From NCBI GenBank assembly GCA_965198285.1, contig OZ240251.1, positions 2,108,001 through 2,172,000 on the forward strand: 64,000 nt of DNA, written 5' to 3'. The translations under genes and the position numbers were made by a program. Every line of letters starts with the position of its first letter. Within the stretch, counting starts at the first letter, position 1. Shown here piece after piece: positions 10,062 to 19,326 of this stretch. The notes under the pieces were generated by a model. That model had not been told where the DNA came from. It did no database searches and worked only from the letters and a program-made list of their open reading frames with translations. This stretch comes from UBA11872 sp965198285 (lineage in GTDB: Bacteria; Chloroflexota; UBA11872).

Positions 10062-10822
10062 CGGCGTCTGTCCTCGCGGCCCAGCGCCTCGAGGATGGCC
10101 AACCGGGTGAACGCCGGCAATGCGCGCATGCGTCGCCAGCGCCAGGGCTGGCGGGCCAGGCGGTACGCCCACTCCAGGCCAACTCGACGCAGCGGCGCGG
10201 GCGCACGCGGAATCCGGCCAGCCAGGTAGTCCAGCGTTCCGCCCACGCCTATGCCAACGACCGGCGCCAGACCCCGCAGATTTCTGTCGAGCCAGAACTC
10301 CTGGGCCGGAGCGCCGTAGGCCGCCAGCACAATGTGCGGCCGGGACTCTTGAATCACGGCCTGTGCCTCGGCGTCGCCGTCCGGTCCTGGCTCGCCCACC
10401 AGGGTTGCAGGGGGAATGAGCGCCGGATAGCGGCGTTGCAGCGCGGCGGCGGCCCCGTCCGCCACGCCCGGCGCCGCCCCTGCCAGCATCAGGCGGTAGC
10501 CATGCACCGCGGCCAGCCCGGCCAGGTCGTCGGCCAGGTCCACGCCGGTCACGCGCTCCGGCATGGTCATGCCACGCAGCCGAGCCGCGGCCAGCACGCC
10601 AATCCCGTCGGGAACGTTGAGGCGCGTGCGCTGCAGCAGACTGCTATAGGCCGGGTCGCGACGCGCCCGCATGATGATCTCGGGGTTCATCGTCACGACG
10701 TGAGCGCTTTGTCCCGAAGCGAGCCACGCGTCAATCCAGGCTACGGCAAGCGCTCGGCTGATCGCGTGGACGCGTACGCCGAGGATGTGCGTTTCCAGGT
10801 CGTGCAGCGGCGTGTCAGTCAT
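10058..10822 (-). CDS. WecG/TagA/CpsF family glycosyltransferase
   Basis: A GT26-type glycosyltransferase that adds N-acetylmannosamine, its uronate or a similar sugar to a lipid-linked acceptor in envelope glycan synthesis. Characteristic segments are VTMNPEIIMRARRDP, LNVPDGIGVL, and the late VVGIGVGGTLDYLAG with RAPAPLRRVGLEW. The ATG at 10822 gives 254 residues; an upstream start at 10879 would add 19 residues of unlikely character. It lies between the GT9 gene and the ribokinase, with a 4-bp overlap to the latter. Confidence 0.88.
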   Translation of the reverse strand: MTDTPLHDLETHILGVRVHAISRALAVAWIDAWLASGQSAHVVTMNPEIIMRARRDPAYSSLLQRTRLNVPDGIGVLAAARLRGMTMPERVTGVDLADDLAGLAAVHGYRLMLAGAAPGVADGAAAALQRRYPALIPPATLVGEPGPDGDAEAQAVIQESRPHIVLAAYGAPAQEFWLDRNLRGLAPVVGIGVGGTLDYLAGRIPRAPAPLRRVGLEWAYRLARQPWRWRRMRALPAFTRLAILEALGREDRRR

Positions 10823-10889
10823 CAGTACAGCGGCGATGCCCTTGAAGGCAATGGTCCAATGTTCATGTTGACATAACAACGTGAGCGCC

Positions 10890-11999
10890 TCAGTGAGTCA
10901 TCTCCAATACCGCGTCGCGAACTCGCTCCGGGCTTAGCCACTGCATGCAGAGCACGTCGCCAAATTGGCACTCAGCCGGCCGATCAAAGCTGTAGCAGGG
11001 GCCGCACGGTAGGTCGACCCGCAACGCGCGTGACGCAGGGTCGCCGGGACCATGCACGGCGATGTCCGTGGGCCCATGAAGCATGACGACGCGCCGTCCC
11101 AGCGCCCGGGCCAGATGCCCCGGTCCGCTGTCGGTCGACACCACGACGTCGGCTTGGGACAGAACGCCGATCAGCTCGTTAAGCGAGGTCGTGCCGGTCA
11201 GGTCGCGGATTGACGCAGATTCCGCAATTCGCGCGGCCGTCGAACGTGCGTCATCGAGACCGACGACGGCCAGCGTGCCTGCCTGGTTCGCCAACGCCTG
11301 GGCCAGCGTTGCCCAATGCTCATCGGGCCATCGCTTTGCCTGGCCGTGCGAAGCGCCGGGGTGCAGCACGACCAGGGGGCGCCGCAGCGCCGCGCGTGCG
11401 GCCTCGGCGTCGGCGACCACGGTGTTCCAAGCCGGAGCCGACTTGTGTACCAGCCGGGTGGCCAGTTCGGCCTCATGCGGTCCGCCGTTTTCACGCCGAC
11501 CCGGCCGCGCCTCGTCGAAGCTCCAGCCGGGCGCTTCCGCCCGGTAGCCCACGCGCCAGCGCGCGCCGCTCAGCCCAACGACCGTGCCGGCAATTGGCCC
11601 ATAGACGCTGATGGCTACGTGGAAGCGCCGGGCCCGGACTGCTCGCACAACACGGGCTGCGCTTGTCCAGGCTCTTGGGTCCAGCACCGCCGGCCAGTGC
11701 GTAACCGTGCCGCCGTCGAACGAGATCACCTCGTCAACGGCCGGGCAGCGCTGCACGATCGGCTTCCAGGCTGGCGGTCCCATGAACACCAGGTGGGCCG
11801 GCGGCCAGCGGGCACGTGCCGCCATGGCGGCCGAGAGGGCGTTCACGACATCGCCCATCAGGTCGAATCGCACGATCAGAATCTGCTTCGGGTCGGCCGG
11901 GGGAGTTCGCCGACCGCCGATCAGCCGCCGCAGGCCGAAGCCCAGCGTCAGGACAATCCAGAGGCCGCGACCCAGCCAGGAGCTAAGGTGCCGTTTCAT
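10890..11999 (-). CDS. Glycosyltransferase family 9 (heptosyltransferase-like)
   Basis: A 369-residue GT-B enzyme of family 9. The N-terminal domain starts after a basic/hydrophobic leader at ILIVRFDLMGDVV, matching the R-x-x-x-x-G-D motif of ADP-heptose transferases. The C-terminal half has LVVLHPGASHGQAKRW, the Asp-rich VVSTDSGPGHLARAL, and a closing Cys-rich stretch (PCGPCYSF...CQFGDVLCMQWL). It probably adds a sugar to a membrane glycan. The donor need not be heptose in an organism without classical LPS. The ATG overlaps the DUF1992 stop by 4 bp. Confidence 0.88.
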   Translation of the reverse strand: MKRHLSSWLGRGLWIVLTLGFGLRRLIGGRRTPPADPKQILIVRFDLMGDVVNALSAAMAARARWPPAHLVFMGPPAWKPIVQRCPAVDEVISFDGGTVTHWPAVLDPRAWTSAARVVRAVRARRFHVAISVYGPIAGTVVGLSGARWRVGYRAEAPGWSFDEARPGRRENGGPHEAELATRLVHKSAPAWNTVVADAEAARAALRRPLVVLHPGASHGQAKRWPDEHWATLAQALANQAGTLAVVGLDDARSTAARIAESASIRDLTGTTSLNELIGVLSQADVVVSTDSGPGHLARALGRRVVMLHGPTDIAVHGPGDPASRALRVDLPCGPCYSFDRPAECQFGDVLCMQWLSPERVRDAVLEMTH

Positions 12000-12511
12000 T
12001 GCTCTTTCTCGTCTTTGACGTGCTCGGGCCAGGGCCAGATGGCATCGAAGCGTTGCAGGAACGTTGATGGACGAAACATCACCGGCGGGGCTCCGTGGGG
12101 CGCGGTGGCGGCGAGCTTGTCGACCTTCTGTCGAGTCTGATCGAGGTGGCTTTCGAATTCGCGTCGCTGCCGCTGATGCACGTTTCTCGCGCTTGCGAAG
12201 GCCTCCTTGAAGTCCGCGGCACGTCCCGTCACCAGCGCCTCGCGTAGCCCGGGCATACGCCGCTCGTGATGGGTGAGTTGGCGGCGCAACTCATTCAGGG
12301 CCTGTTCCACCTCCGCTGCCAGCGCGATCCACGGCGGCGACACGTTCGCATTGCGCATCACCCTGAACGCCAGCCGAAGGTCGGCTGGCACGTTGGGATC
12401 GTCCGGCGTCAGCGTGAGCGGCTGTCCGCGCCCCGATGTCCGCTCGAACAAGCCGGACGCGGCGGCTTCGTCCAACTGGCGGCGGGCACGGCGGTCCGAG
12501 GGCGTGTCCAT
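11996..12511 (-). CDS. DUF1992 (DnaJ-homologue subfamily C28 conserved) domain protein
   Basis: A 171-residue protein whose first half matches the DUF1992 layout: ARRQLDEAAASGLFE, then GRGQPL, then VPADLRLAFRVMRNANVSPPWI. The remainder is predicted helical and charged. Family function is poorly defined; members often sit beside housekeeping genes. Here it is embedded between folC (2-base gap) and the GT9 gene (4-bp overlap), so it is co-transcribed with them. No signal peptide or membrane segment is seen. Confidence 0.82.
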   Translation of the reverse strand: MDTPSDRRARRQLDEAAASGLFERTSGRGQPLTLTPDDPNVPADLRLAFRVMRNANVSPPWIALAAEVEQALNELRRQLTHHERRMPGLREALVTGRAADFKEAFASARNVHQRQRREFESHLDQTRQKVDKLAATAPHGAPPVMFRPSTFLQRFDAIWPWPEHVKDEKEQ

Positions 12512-12513
12512 GC

Positions 12514-13869
12514 CTAACCGCCGGTCAACACGGGCGGATCGACTTCGACTGGGACACCGGCAGCGGCCCGCACGTCGGCGGCGACTGCCAGGCTGCCGAT
12601 CGCCAGCACGGCTTCGCCCGACTGTGTTGCTGCCGTCGCAAGTGCCAGTGCCTCTCCCGCGTTCGCTGCCGGCGAGGCATCCAGCCGCCCATCAAGCTCG
12701 GCAAGCACATGTCCGGCCGCCAGCCCACGCGGGTGCCCGGGTTCGATCACGATCAGGCGTGTGGCGTAGGGACGCAACGCCTCCGCCAACCGTCGAACCG
12801 GCTTGTCGCGCAGGGCCCCGAAAATCACGGGTCCGCGCCGGAGGCGGAGCTGCTGCCGCAAGGTCGCCACCACCACGTCAATGGCTTCGGCAGTGTGCGC
12901 CCCATCCACGACGACCGGTGGATCGCGACCGACCAGTTCCAGCCGTGCGGGCCAGCGTACGGCCCCGAATCCGGCGCGGATGGCGTCTCGCGGAATGGCA
13001 ATGCCCGAGTCGCCCAGCGCCCGACAGATGGCATACGCCAGCCCGGCGTTGCGCGCCTGGTGGGGTCCTGCCAGGCCCAGCGGCAGCGCGTCGCCGGAGT
13101 ACGGGTCACGGGCCACGGTGGCCGCACGACCGTCGCGCCAGGAAGCGCGTTTCTCGGTTTCCAGGGCCGGAGCAACTCGAACGTGAGCCCCGGACGCCTG
13201 GGCCACACGTCGAATGGGGTCCAGGACTTCAGGCGACTGGTTGCTGACGAGCATCGGCACGCCCGGCTTGGCAATTGCCGCTTTCTCCCTGGCGATTTCG
13301 GGGAGAGTGTTGCCCAGCAGCTGCGTGTGCTCGCGCACAATGGTGGTCACGGCGGTGACAGCGGGCGTCACCACATTCGTGGCGTCCAGTCGTCCGCCCA
13401 GGCCGACTTCCAGAATTGCGAGGTCCACCTCGCTCATCCGAAACCAGTCCAGCGCCATTGCAGTGCTGATCTCGAACGTGGTTGGATCGCCAAGCGTTGC
13501 GGACGCGGTTCGCTCGACCGCGCTGCGCGCCCGCGCGGCCAGGCGGGCGAACGACGCCGGGTCGATCGGACGATCGTCGATCTGAAAGCGTTCACGGTAG
13601 CTGTGCAAGTGCGGCTGCGTGTACAGCCCCGTGCGCGAGCCGGCGGCCTCGGCGGCGGCGGCGACCAGCGCGCACACGCTGCCTTTGCCCTTGCTCCCGG
13701 CCACGTGAACGATGCGCAGCCCGAAGTGCGGATCGCCGAGTTCGGCCAGCAGGCGGACTGTACGTTCCAGGCCGCGCTCGAATGGCGGGCCGCCCCCCAG
13801 ACCGGTATCGCGTTCGAAGTCGGCGTAGCCGTAGAGCCAGGCGAGCGCGTCAGCGTAGGCGTCGATCAT
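12514..13869 (-). CDS. folC: Bifunctional folylpolyglutamate/dihydrofolate synthase
   Basis: A Mur-ligase-fold enzyme that glutamylates folates. From the ATG at 13869 the protein has 451 residues. The P-loop GSKGKGS is at 58-64, followed by YTQPHLHSYRERF, FEISTAMA, EVGLGGRLDATN and a C-terminal VVDGAHT. The open frame continues 113 codons upstream over folK in another frame; that extension is not homologous and is ignored. It is separated from folK by only 7 bases, so the two form a small folate pair. Confidence 0.93.
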   Translation of the reverse strand: MIDAYADALAWLYGYADFERDTGLGGGPPFERGLERTVRLLAELGDPHFGLRIVHVAGSKGKGSVCALVAAAAEAAGSRTGLYTQPHLHSYRERFQIDDRPIDPASFARLAARARSAVERTASATLGDPTTFEISTAMALDWFRMSEVDLAILEVGLGGRLDATNVVTPAVTAVTTIVREHTQLLGNTLPEIAREKAAIAKPGVPMLVSNQSPEVLDPIRRVAQASGAHVRVAPALETEKRASWRDGRAATVARDPYSGDALPLGLAGPHQARNAGLAYAICRALGDSGIAIPRDAIRAGFGAVRWPARLELVGRDPPVVVDGAHTAEAIDVVVATLRQQLRLRRGPVIFGALRDKPVRRLAEALRPYATRLIVIEPGHPRGLAAGHVLAELDGRLDASPAANAGEALALATAATQSGEAVLAIGSLAVAADVRAAAGVPVEVDPPVLTGG

Positions 13870-13876
13870 TGACAGA

Positions 13877-14380
13877 TTATCGCGGAGTCGTGAGCGCTTC
13901 AGACGGAAAGACCCGGACGACACCGGCACGACCGACCCGGGCATCCAGTTCGCGCACCGTCGTGTCTGCGCCGGGCAGGGCCAGCTCAGGCGCCAGGTCC
14001 GCCAGCGGGGCCAACACGAAGGCCCGCTGGGCAAACGCCCGGTGAGGGATGTGCAGGCGCGCAGACGCAAGTTCCAGGTCGCCATACGCGATGATGTCCA
14101 GGTCCAATTGACGCGGTCCCTGGGTGGGGCCCGGACGCCGTCCGGCGGCGAACTCCAGGGATTTCGCCCAGAAGAACAGCCGCTGGGGGCCGAGGGCCGT
14201 GACGCCACGCAGCGCCGCGTTCAGAAATGACGGCTGTGCCAGCACGCCGATCGGACGTGTCTCATAGACGTTCGAGACTGCCAAGTCCCGGACGACAGGT
14301 CGTAGGCCGTCAACCGCCGCGCGCACATACGCCAACCGGTCGCCAACGTTCGAACCGAGCCCGATCAGGACGTCTGCCAT
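13877..14380 (-). CDS. folK: 2-amino-4-hydroxy-6-hydroxymethyldihydropteridine diphosphokinase
   Basis: FolK transfers pyrophosphate to hydroxymethyldihydropterin in folate synthesis. The 167-residue protein starts at the ATG at 14380 with DVLIGLGSNVGDR, the family's N-terminal motif. It carries SNVYETRPIGVLAQPSFLNAA and the magnesium-binding signature RQLDLDIIAYGD, then IPHRAFAQRAFVL. It is the first gene of the minus-strand run folK-folC-DUF1992-GT9-wecG-rbsK. The divergent O-antigen ligase operon begins about 200 bases upstream, so promoters for both should lie between 14381 and 14588. Confidence 0.95.
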   Translation of the reverse strand: MADVLIGLGSNVGDRLAYVRAAVDGLRPVVRDLAVSNVYETRPIGVLAQPSFLNAALRGVTALGPQRLFFWAKSLEFAAGRRPGPTQGPRQLDLDIIAYGDLELASARLHIPHRAFAQRAFVLAPLADLAPELALPGADTTVRELDARVGRAGVVRVFPSEALTTPR

Positions 14381-14588
14381 CCAGTCCACCTCATGCGGGC
14401 CTGGCCCGACGCTGTGCGATTCTCGCGCGCTGGAGCGTGCCAATCGACCGGCGGCTGGGTAGGCTCACCGGTTTGCGGAACAACATACGATCGTGGCCGT
14501 TTCCCTGACATGGCGACCGTAGTGTGATGCGTCACGCGCCTGGTGTGGGTCATCGTGGCCTGCGGCCTGGATCTTCGAGCAAACGGGC

Positions 14589-16445
14589 TTGACCGCTCCG
14601 GGCCTGGTGGGGGCACGTCTGGGCGGGCGGCAGGCATTTGTCGCGGCCAGTCTGGCGTTTGGTCCGCTGCTGGTCGTGGCGCCGGTCGCCATGGCTCTGC
14701 ATAGCGCGTCCTGGGCACGTTTCGCGCCGCTGGCCGCTGCAATGCTGCTGGCCGCCGCCGCCGCAATTGGGGTGCGCGTCCGGCGAGCTCATAACCGAGG
14801 TCTGGAGGTGGCGCTCGCCGCCGGCGCACTGACGCTGGGCATGGCCGGCGTACTGGTTCAAGTTGGTTGGCTCGGCGCAGCCGCACTCGTCGTGATGATT
14901 GGTCCGTTGGCGCTGGGCGCGGCGCTGTGGCGCGCGCGCGGTGCGCCTTCAGCATTTGACCACCACGGAGGCGTCCGCCGTCTGACAGCCGGTCTTTCCG
15001 TGTGGCCTGGCTGGTTGGGCGCGGCTGCTATCTGTGCGGCTGTAGCGATGGTATCGCTGGCCGCCGTGATTGCCGCGCCTGTGCCGACGCTCGCGCTCAT
15101 CGTGCTGCTGGTGCTGGCCGTCGGGGTGGCGATCCTCCGGCTAGCCGTATCGGCAATTGAGGCTCGTACGGTGACTGCCGTGCTGATCGCGCTTGCCATA
15201 GCGGCCGTCCCGTTTCGTGGACTGGCCGAGATTCAGGTCAGCGGCATCGCGCTCGGCGCAACCGAAGCCCTGGTCCTTGGGGCGCTGGCCATTTGGATCT
15301 TCGGTCGCGGTGCCAGAGTGCGGGCATCCGTCCCGCTCTATGCGCTGGCGGTACTCCTTTTCGCCGGCTGGCTGACGGTCACGGCGCTGGTGGCGGTCAA
15401 CCCGGCCCAGGTGTTGAAGGAAGTCCTGAAATGGCTCCAGATCGCCGTGGCGCTCGTGATCCTTGCTGACATCATGCGCGAGGCATCCGGTCGGCGGATC
15501 GTGGCGTGGACTGTGGGCGCGGCTGTGCTAATGCAGGCTGGTCTGGGCTTGGTACAGACGGCGGCGGAAGCCGGACCCGCCGGCTTTGTTGTGGGCGGCG
15601 TCCTGCGCGCCTTTGGGACCTTCGACCAGCCCAACCCCTATGGGGGATATCTGGGTATCCATTTGCCGCTGATCTTGGCCGCTGTGATCTACGCACGCGG
15701 CTCCCGGCGACGCTGGCTGGCGTTGTTGGGAATCGTCGTACTGATGGGTGTGGTCGCCAGTCGGTCGCGGGGCGCCTGGCTGGGCGTGGGCGCGAGCTCG
15801 CTGGTCGTGGTGCTTGCGGCCGGGCGTCGAACTTCGCCCTGGGCGCGCAGCGTGCTCGCCGTGCTAGCTACCGGAGTGCTGGCCATTGCGCTGGCGGCGC
15901 TGCTCGGCGTGTTCGACCGCGCGTTGCCGCCAGACATCACGCGAACGATTCAAGGTGAGCACCCCGTGGAGGACGCGGTGCGCCACCGTGCGCACGACGA
16001 CTTCGCCATCGCTCAGCGGGTGGCGCACTGGGCGGCGGGTTGGCGGATGTTTCAGGATCGACCCCTTCTCGGCGTGGGGGCCGGGAATTTCGATGCCACG
16101 TATCGGGCATTTGCGCTGCACCCCTTCGACGAGCCGCTGGGACACGCGCACAATGTTGCGCTTAACTTCGGCGCCGAGGCTGGCTTGCTTGGCATGAGCA
16201 TGTTTGCCGGCCTCAGCTTGTCGGCGTTTTGGATTGCCGTGGCCGCGGTGCGTCGCGCTCGTGGTGCGGCAATCGAATGGAGCGCCGTCGGCTCGCTGGG
16301 CGCTCTGGTCGCATTCGCGACCCACAACATGGTGGACAGTCTGTTTGTGAGCGGAATGGGAATCGTGTTCGCCTGGCTCCTGGCGCTTGCTCTCGTCGTG
16401 CGGCCGCGTGGGGCGGACTGGCAGCCGGAAAGGCCGTCGCTGTGA
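14589..16445 (+). CDS. O-antigen ligase family (Wzy_C) membrane protein
   Basis: A 618-residue polytopic membrane protein with more than ten hydrophobic segments. The Wzy_C domain is recognisable in the second half: SRSRGAWLGVGAS, then a large extracytoplasmic loop, LLGVGAGNFDATYRAF, and the conserved GHAHNVALNFGAEAGLLG. Such proteins ligate or polymerise lipid-linked glycans at the outer membrane face. The first 200 residues add an extra membrane region not needed for the family. The start is TTG at 14589, with a GTG at 14604 as alternative. The next gene overlaps by 4 bp (GTGA). Confidence 0.85.
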   Translation: MTAPGLVGARLGGRQAFVAASLAFGPLLVVAPVAMALHSASWARFAPLAAAMLLAAAAAIGVRVRRAHNRGLEVALAAGALTLGMAGVLVQVGWLGAAALVVMIGPLALGAALWRARGAPSAFDHHGGVRRLTAGLSVWPGWLGAAAICAAVAMVSLAAVIAAPVPTLALIVLLVLAVGVAILRLAVSAIEARTVTAVLIALAIAAVPFRGLAEIQVSGIALGATEALVLGALAIWIFGRGARVRASVPLYALAVLLFAGWLTVTALVAVNPAQVLKEVLKWLQIAVALVILADIMREASGRRIVAWTVGAAVLMQAGLGLVQTAAEAGPAGFVVGGVLRAFGTFDQPNPYGGYLGIHLPLILAAVIYARGSRRRWLALLGIVVLMGVVASRSRGAWLGVGASSLVVVLAAGRRTSPWARSVLAVLATGVLAIALAALLGVFDRALPPDITRTIQGEHPVEDAVRHRAHDDFAIAQRVAHWAAGWRMFQDRPLLGVGAGNFDATYRAFALHPFDEPLGHAHNVALNFGAEAGLLGMSMFAGLSLSAFWIAVAAVRRARGAAIEWSAVGSLGALVAFATHNMVDSLFVSGMGIVFAWLLALALVVRPRGADWQPERPSL

Positions 16446-17467
16446 CCAACAGCGGACGCGAAGCGGGCGAGGTTGCCTCGGACCCGACCCGGACTGACCT
16501 GCGCCGACGATTCCTCAGTTCGCGGACGCTGATTAGCTTCCTCGTGGCCGGCGGGTTGCTGGCACTCGCCTGGATTCTTGCCGACCTTCGGTTCGAGGAC
16601 ATCGTGGCGCGCATCCAGTCCGCCAATCCCTGGCTGATCGTCTTGGCCTACGCCGTATTTGCGCTGACGTTCCCAATTCGCACGCTTAGGTGGCGCGTGC
16701 TGCTCGGCAACGCCGTGCACCGGGAGGACGTGTCCCCGCAGTACCGACTGCGCGACCTGGCCCAGATTCTTTACATCTCCTGGTTCGTCAACGGGGTCGT
16801 GCCGGCCAAGCTGGGGGATATCTATCGGGCATACATGGCGCGGGCCAACTACGGCACCTCCCTCACACGCACCCTGGGGACGATCTTTTCGGAGCGCGTA
16901 TTCGACGTCGGCGCCCTGATCATCATGGTCATGGCATCGGCGGCGTGGATCGCCAGGTCACCCGAGACCAGCGAGGACGTGGGACGCATCCTGGCCGTCG
17001 CGGCGCTCGCGCTGGCTGTGCTGGCGCTGGGTGTGATGTTCCTGTTGCTCTTCGGCACGCCGATCTTTGCGCGGCTCCCAAGTGCCGCCGCGGCAATCTA
17101 TGAACGCTTTCACAGTGGCGTCTTCGATAGCTGGACCTGGCGCACGGGACCATTCCTCTGGCTGGCCAGCTTTGCTATCTGGTCGCTCGAGATGGTGCGT
17201 CTGGCCATCGTGATGCGGGCGCTTGGATTGCCACTGGATCCGGCAAAGATCGTGTTCGTGGGAACGGCGGCGTCGTTGCTGTTGGCCGTTCCGACGCCGG
17301 GCGGCTTGGGCGCGGTCGAGGGCGGGCTGCTGGGTCTGATGCGACTGATCGGCGTTGGGGGCGGCCTGGCCGGGGCCGTCGCAATCGTCGACCGGGTCAT
17401 CACCTATTGGTCGGTCATCTTGACGGGCGGCTTGTTGTTCGTGCTGACCCGCCTCAAGCGCCGGTAG
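16442..17467 (+). CDS. Flippase-like (lysylphosphatidylglycerol synthase TM region / UPF0104) protein
   Basis: A 341-residue membrane protein with about eight hydrophobic spans, starting at a GTG that overlaps the ligase stop. Characteristic segments are TLRWRVLL, the ISWFVNGVVPAKLGDIYRAYM stretch, FSERVFDVGAL, and the late PTPGGLGAVEGGL motif of the AglD/MprF-like flippase domain. These proteins are associated with moving lipid-linked sugars or aminoacyl-lipids across membranes. Its position between a ligase and glycosyltransferases supports a glycolipid-handling role. Confidence 0.85.
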   Translation: MTNSGREAGEVASDPTRTDLRRRFLSSRTLISFLVAGGLLALAWILADLRFEDIVARIQSANPWLIVLAYAVFALTFPIRTLRWRVLLGNAVHREDVSPQYRLRDLAQILYISWFVNGVVPAKLGDIYRAYMARANYGTSLTRTLGTIFSERVFDVGALIIMVMASAAWIARSPETSEDVGRILAVAALALAVLALGVMFLLLFGTPIFARLPSAAAAIYERFHSGVFDSWTWRTGPFLWLASFAIWSLEMVRLAIVMRALGLPLDPAKIVFVGTAASLLLAVPTPGGLGAVEGGLLGLMRLIGVGGGLAGAVAIVDRVITYWSVILTGGLLFVLTRLKRR

Positions 17468-17469
17468 CC

Positions 17470-18645
17470 GTGCACGTCGCGATCGACATCACGGCCGCGG
17501 CGACGCAGCAGGCCGGAATCGGTCGCTCGGTTCGAGAGCTCGTCAGGGCGCTGGTCGTCGAACGCGACCGCCCTGACCTGACCCTCGTCTATACTCGCCG
17601 CGGGCCGTCGCGGGCGGCGGACGCGCTGGCCGTGCACGAACGCGTCCGCGTCCGCCGAATCCCCGTGTCGCCGCGGATTGCTTTGGCAACCTGGTTCAAG
17701 GCGCGGCTGCCGTTGCCGGCTGAGGCGCTAGCCGGTCCGGTGCAGGTGTTTCACGGCCCGGACTTTACGCTCCCGCCGCTGGTCGCCGCCCATGGCGTGC
17801 TGACTGTGCACGACTTGTCCTACGTCATCCGCCCGCAGGACGCGCACCCGCGCCAACGGCGGTTCCTCGAGATGGCCGTTCCGCGGTCCATCGATCGCGC
17901 CCGGCTGGTAATCGCAGTCTCCGAGGCGACCAAGCGCGACCTGATGCAGCGTTATGGCGTGCGCCCGCATCGGATTCGCGTGGTGCCCAATGCGGTTCCC
18001 GAGTGGTTCGGCCCGGTGACCGACTGCGACGAGCTCGCGGCGGTGCGGCGCCAGCTTGGGCTGCCGGAGAGATTCGTGCTCTCGGTCGGAACGATCCAGC
18101 CGCGCAAGAACATCGAGGGCCTGGCACGGGCCGTGACGCTGGCGTCGGTGCGGGCTGGTTCCCCCACCATCGAACACGTGCATGCCGGTGGTGAGGGCTG
18201 GCTCTGCGAACAGGTCTACGCGGCTATAGAGCAAGCCGGCGATCGCGTCCGCTTTGTGGGCCGGGTCGACGACCGGACACTGCGCGCGCTCTATTCGCTG
18301 GCGGCGGCCTACGCCTACCCGAGCCACGGCGAAGGGTTTGGTATTCCCATCCTGGAAGCATTCGCCTGCGGGTGTCCCGTCTTGACATCCGATACCTCGG
18401 CCACCACCGAAGTAGCCGCTGGGGCCGCGGTGGCTGTGGACCCTTCGGACCCCGAGGCACTGGCGGACGGCCTGATCACGCTGCTCACCGATGAGTCGCG
18501 CCGAGCCGAACTGATCGAATACGGACACAAGCGGCGCTGGAACTACTCCTGGCGTCAGTCCGCACGGCGCTTGCTGGACGTCTATCGGGAGGCGGCCGCT
18601 GGGCCGCCCGAGCCGATCCCAAGCGGCACGACGCTAGGCGGCTAG
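17470..18645 (+). CDS. Glycosyltransferase family 4
   Basis: A 391-residue GT-B retaining glycosyltransferase. The GTG at 17470 gives MHVAIDITAAA and lies two bases past the preceding stop. The acceptor domain has GIGRSVREL and VLTVHDLSYV. The donor domain has VLSVGTIQPRKNIEGL, then a nucleotide-sugar-binding EGFGIPILEAFACGCPVL with the family's E-x7-E pair. Mannosyl- or rhamnosyltransferase activity is common in this family, but the sugar is not determinable. It is part of the 14.6-21.5 kb plus-strand glycan operon. Confidence 0.92.
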   Translation: MHVAIDITAAATQQAGIGRSVRELVRALVVERDRPDLTLVYTRRGPSRAADALAVHERVRVRRIPVSPRIALATWFKARLPLPAEALAGPVQVFHGPDFTLPPLVAAHGVLTVHDLSYVIRPQDAHPRQRRFLEMAVPRSIDRARLVIAVSEATKRDLMQRYGVRPHRIRVVPNAVPEWFGPVTDCDELAAVRRQLGLPERFVLSVGTIQPRKNIEGLARAVTLASVRAGSPTIEHVHAGGEGWLCEQVYAAIEQAGDRVRFVGRVDDRTLRALYSLAAAYAYPSHGEGFGIPILEAFACGCPVLTSDTSATTEVAAGAAVAVDPSDPEALADGLITLLTDESRRAELIEYGHKRRWNYSWRQSARRLLDVYREAAAGPPEPIPSGTTLGG

Positions 18646-18669
18646 CTAGAATGCGGCGGAGCGCCCGTC

Positions 18670-19308
18670 TTGAACCCTGAACACATCCCGACGTACGCCC
18701 TTGTGGGCGTGATTGCCTACCTGATTGGCAGCGTGCCGGCGGCGCTGCTCGCGACCGCGATTCTCAAACGGTCGGATCTGCGCAACACCGGCTCCGGCAA
18801 CCTCGGTATCCAGAACACCTTCTTCCGGGCTGGAAAGCTGCCGGCAATCATTGCGTTGCTCTGGAACCTGGCCGCCGCGGCATCGTCGGTGCTGCTGGCG
18901 CGGGCGCTGGCGCCGGACGAACCCGTGGTGGAGCTCATCGCGATCGCCGCCGTCACCACGGGCAGCATGTGGCAGGTCTTCGTTCGCTTTCGTGGCAGCC
19001 GCGGCACCACCACCATGGGGTTCGCCTTGCTGGTGGCCCAGCCGGCGATATGGGCCGTTTGCCTGGGCGTCTGGCTGCTCGCGCTGTTGCCACGCCGGCG
19101 AACGACGGACGCAACGCCGACCGTGCATGCGCTGCTGCCCGCCATCTTTGGACTCTATGCCCTGTTCGGTAATCCCGACCCCTGGTGGATCTACGCGATC
19201 TGGGGCGCCGTGTTGGGGGCTCTGCTCGAGCTGAAGCGCCGCACCAGCCCGGACGATGCCATGGCGCTTGGCTTGTATCGACGCTTCGGCGTCAACGTGC
19301 ACGAGTAG
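18670..19308 (+). CDS. Divergent PlsY-like glycerol-3-phosphate acyltransferase family protein
   Basis: A 212-residue membrane protein with the PlsY layout. Residues 17-40 contain YLIGSVPAALL and RNTGSGNLGIQN, matching motif 1. The next motif, normally G-H-x-x-P followed by GGKGVAT, here reads TGSMWQVFVRFRGSRGTTTMG: the His, Pro and Lys are all replaced. Canonical PlsY makes lysophosphatidate from acyl phosphate; these changes make a different acceptor or activity possible. It starts with TTG and sits between glycosyltransferase genes. The following glycosyltransferase continues in the same frame just after its TAG stop. Confidence 0.72.
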   Translation: MNPEHIPTYALVGVIAYLIGSVPAALLATAILKRSDLRNTGSGNLGIQNTFFRAGKLPAIIALLWNLAAAASSVLLARALAPDEPVVELIAIAAVTTGSMWQVFVRFRGSRGTTTMGFALLVAQPAIWAVCLGVWLLALLPRRRTTDATPTVHALLPAIFGLYALFGNPDPWWIYAIWGAVLGALLELKRRTSPDDAMALGLYRRFGVNVHE

Positions 19309-19326
19309 CCGCGCGAGGCCCGCGCG

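Noticed and set aside
12514..14208. FolC with a 113-residue N-terminal extension
   Set aside because: The extension overlaps folK in another frame and is not homologous to anything; the ATG at 13869 gives the family-standard start.
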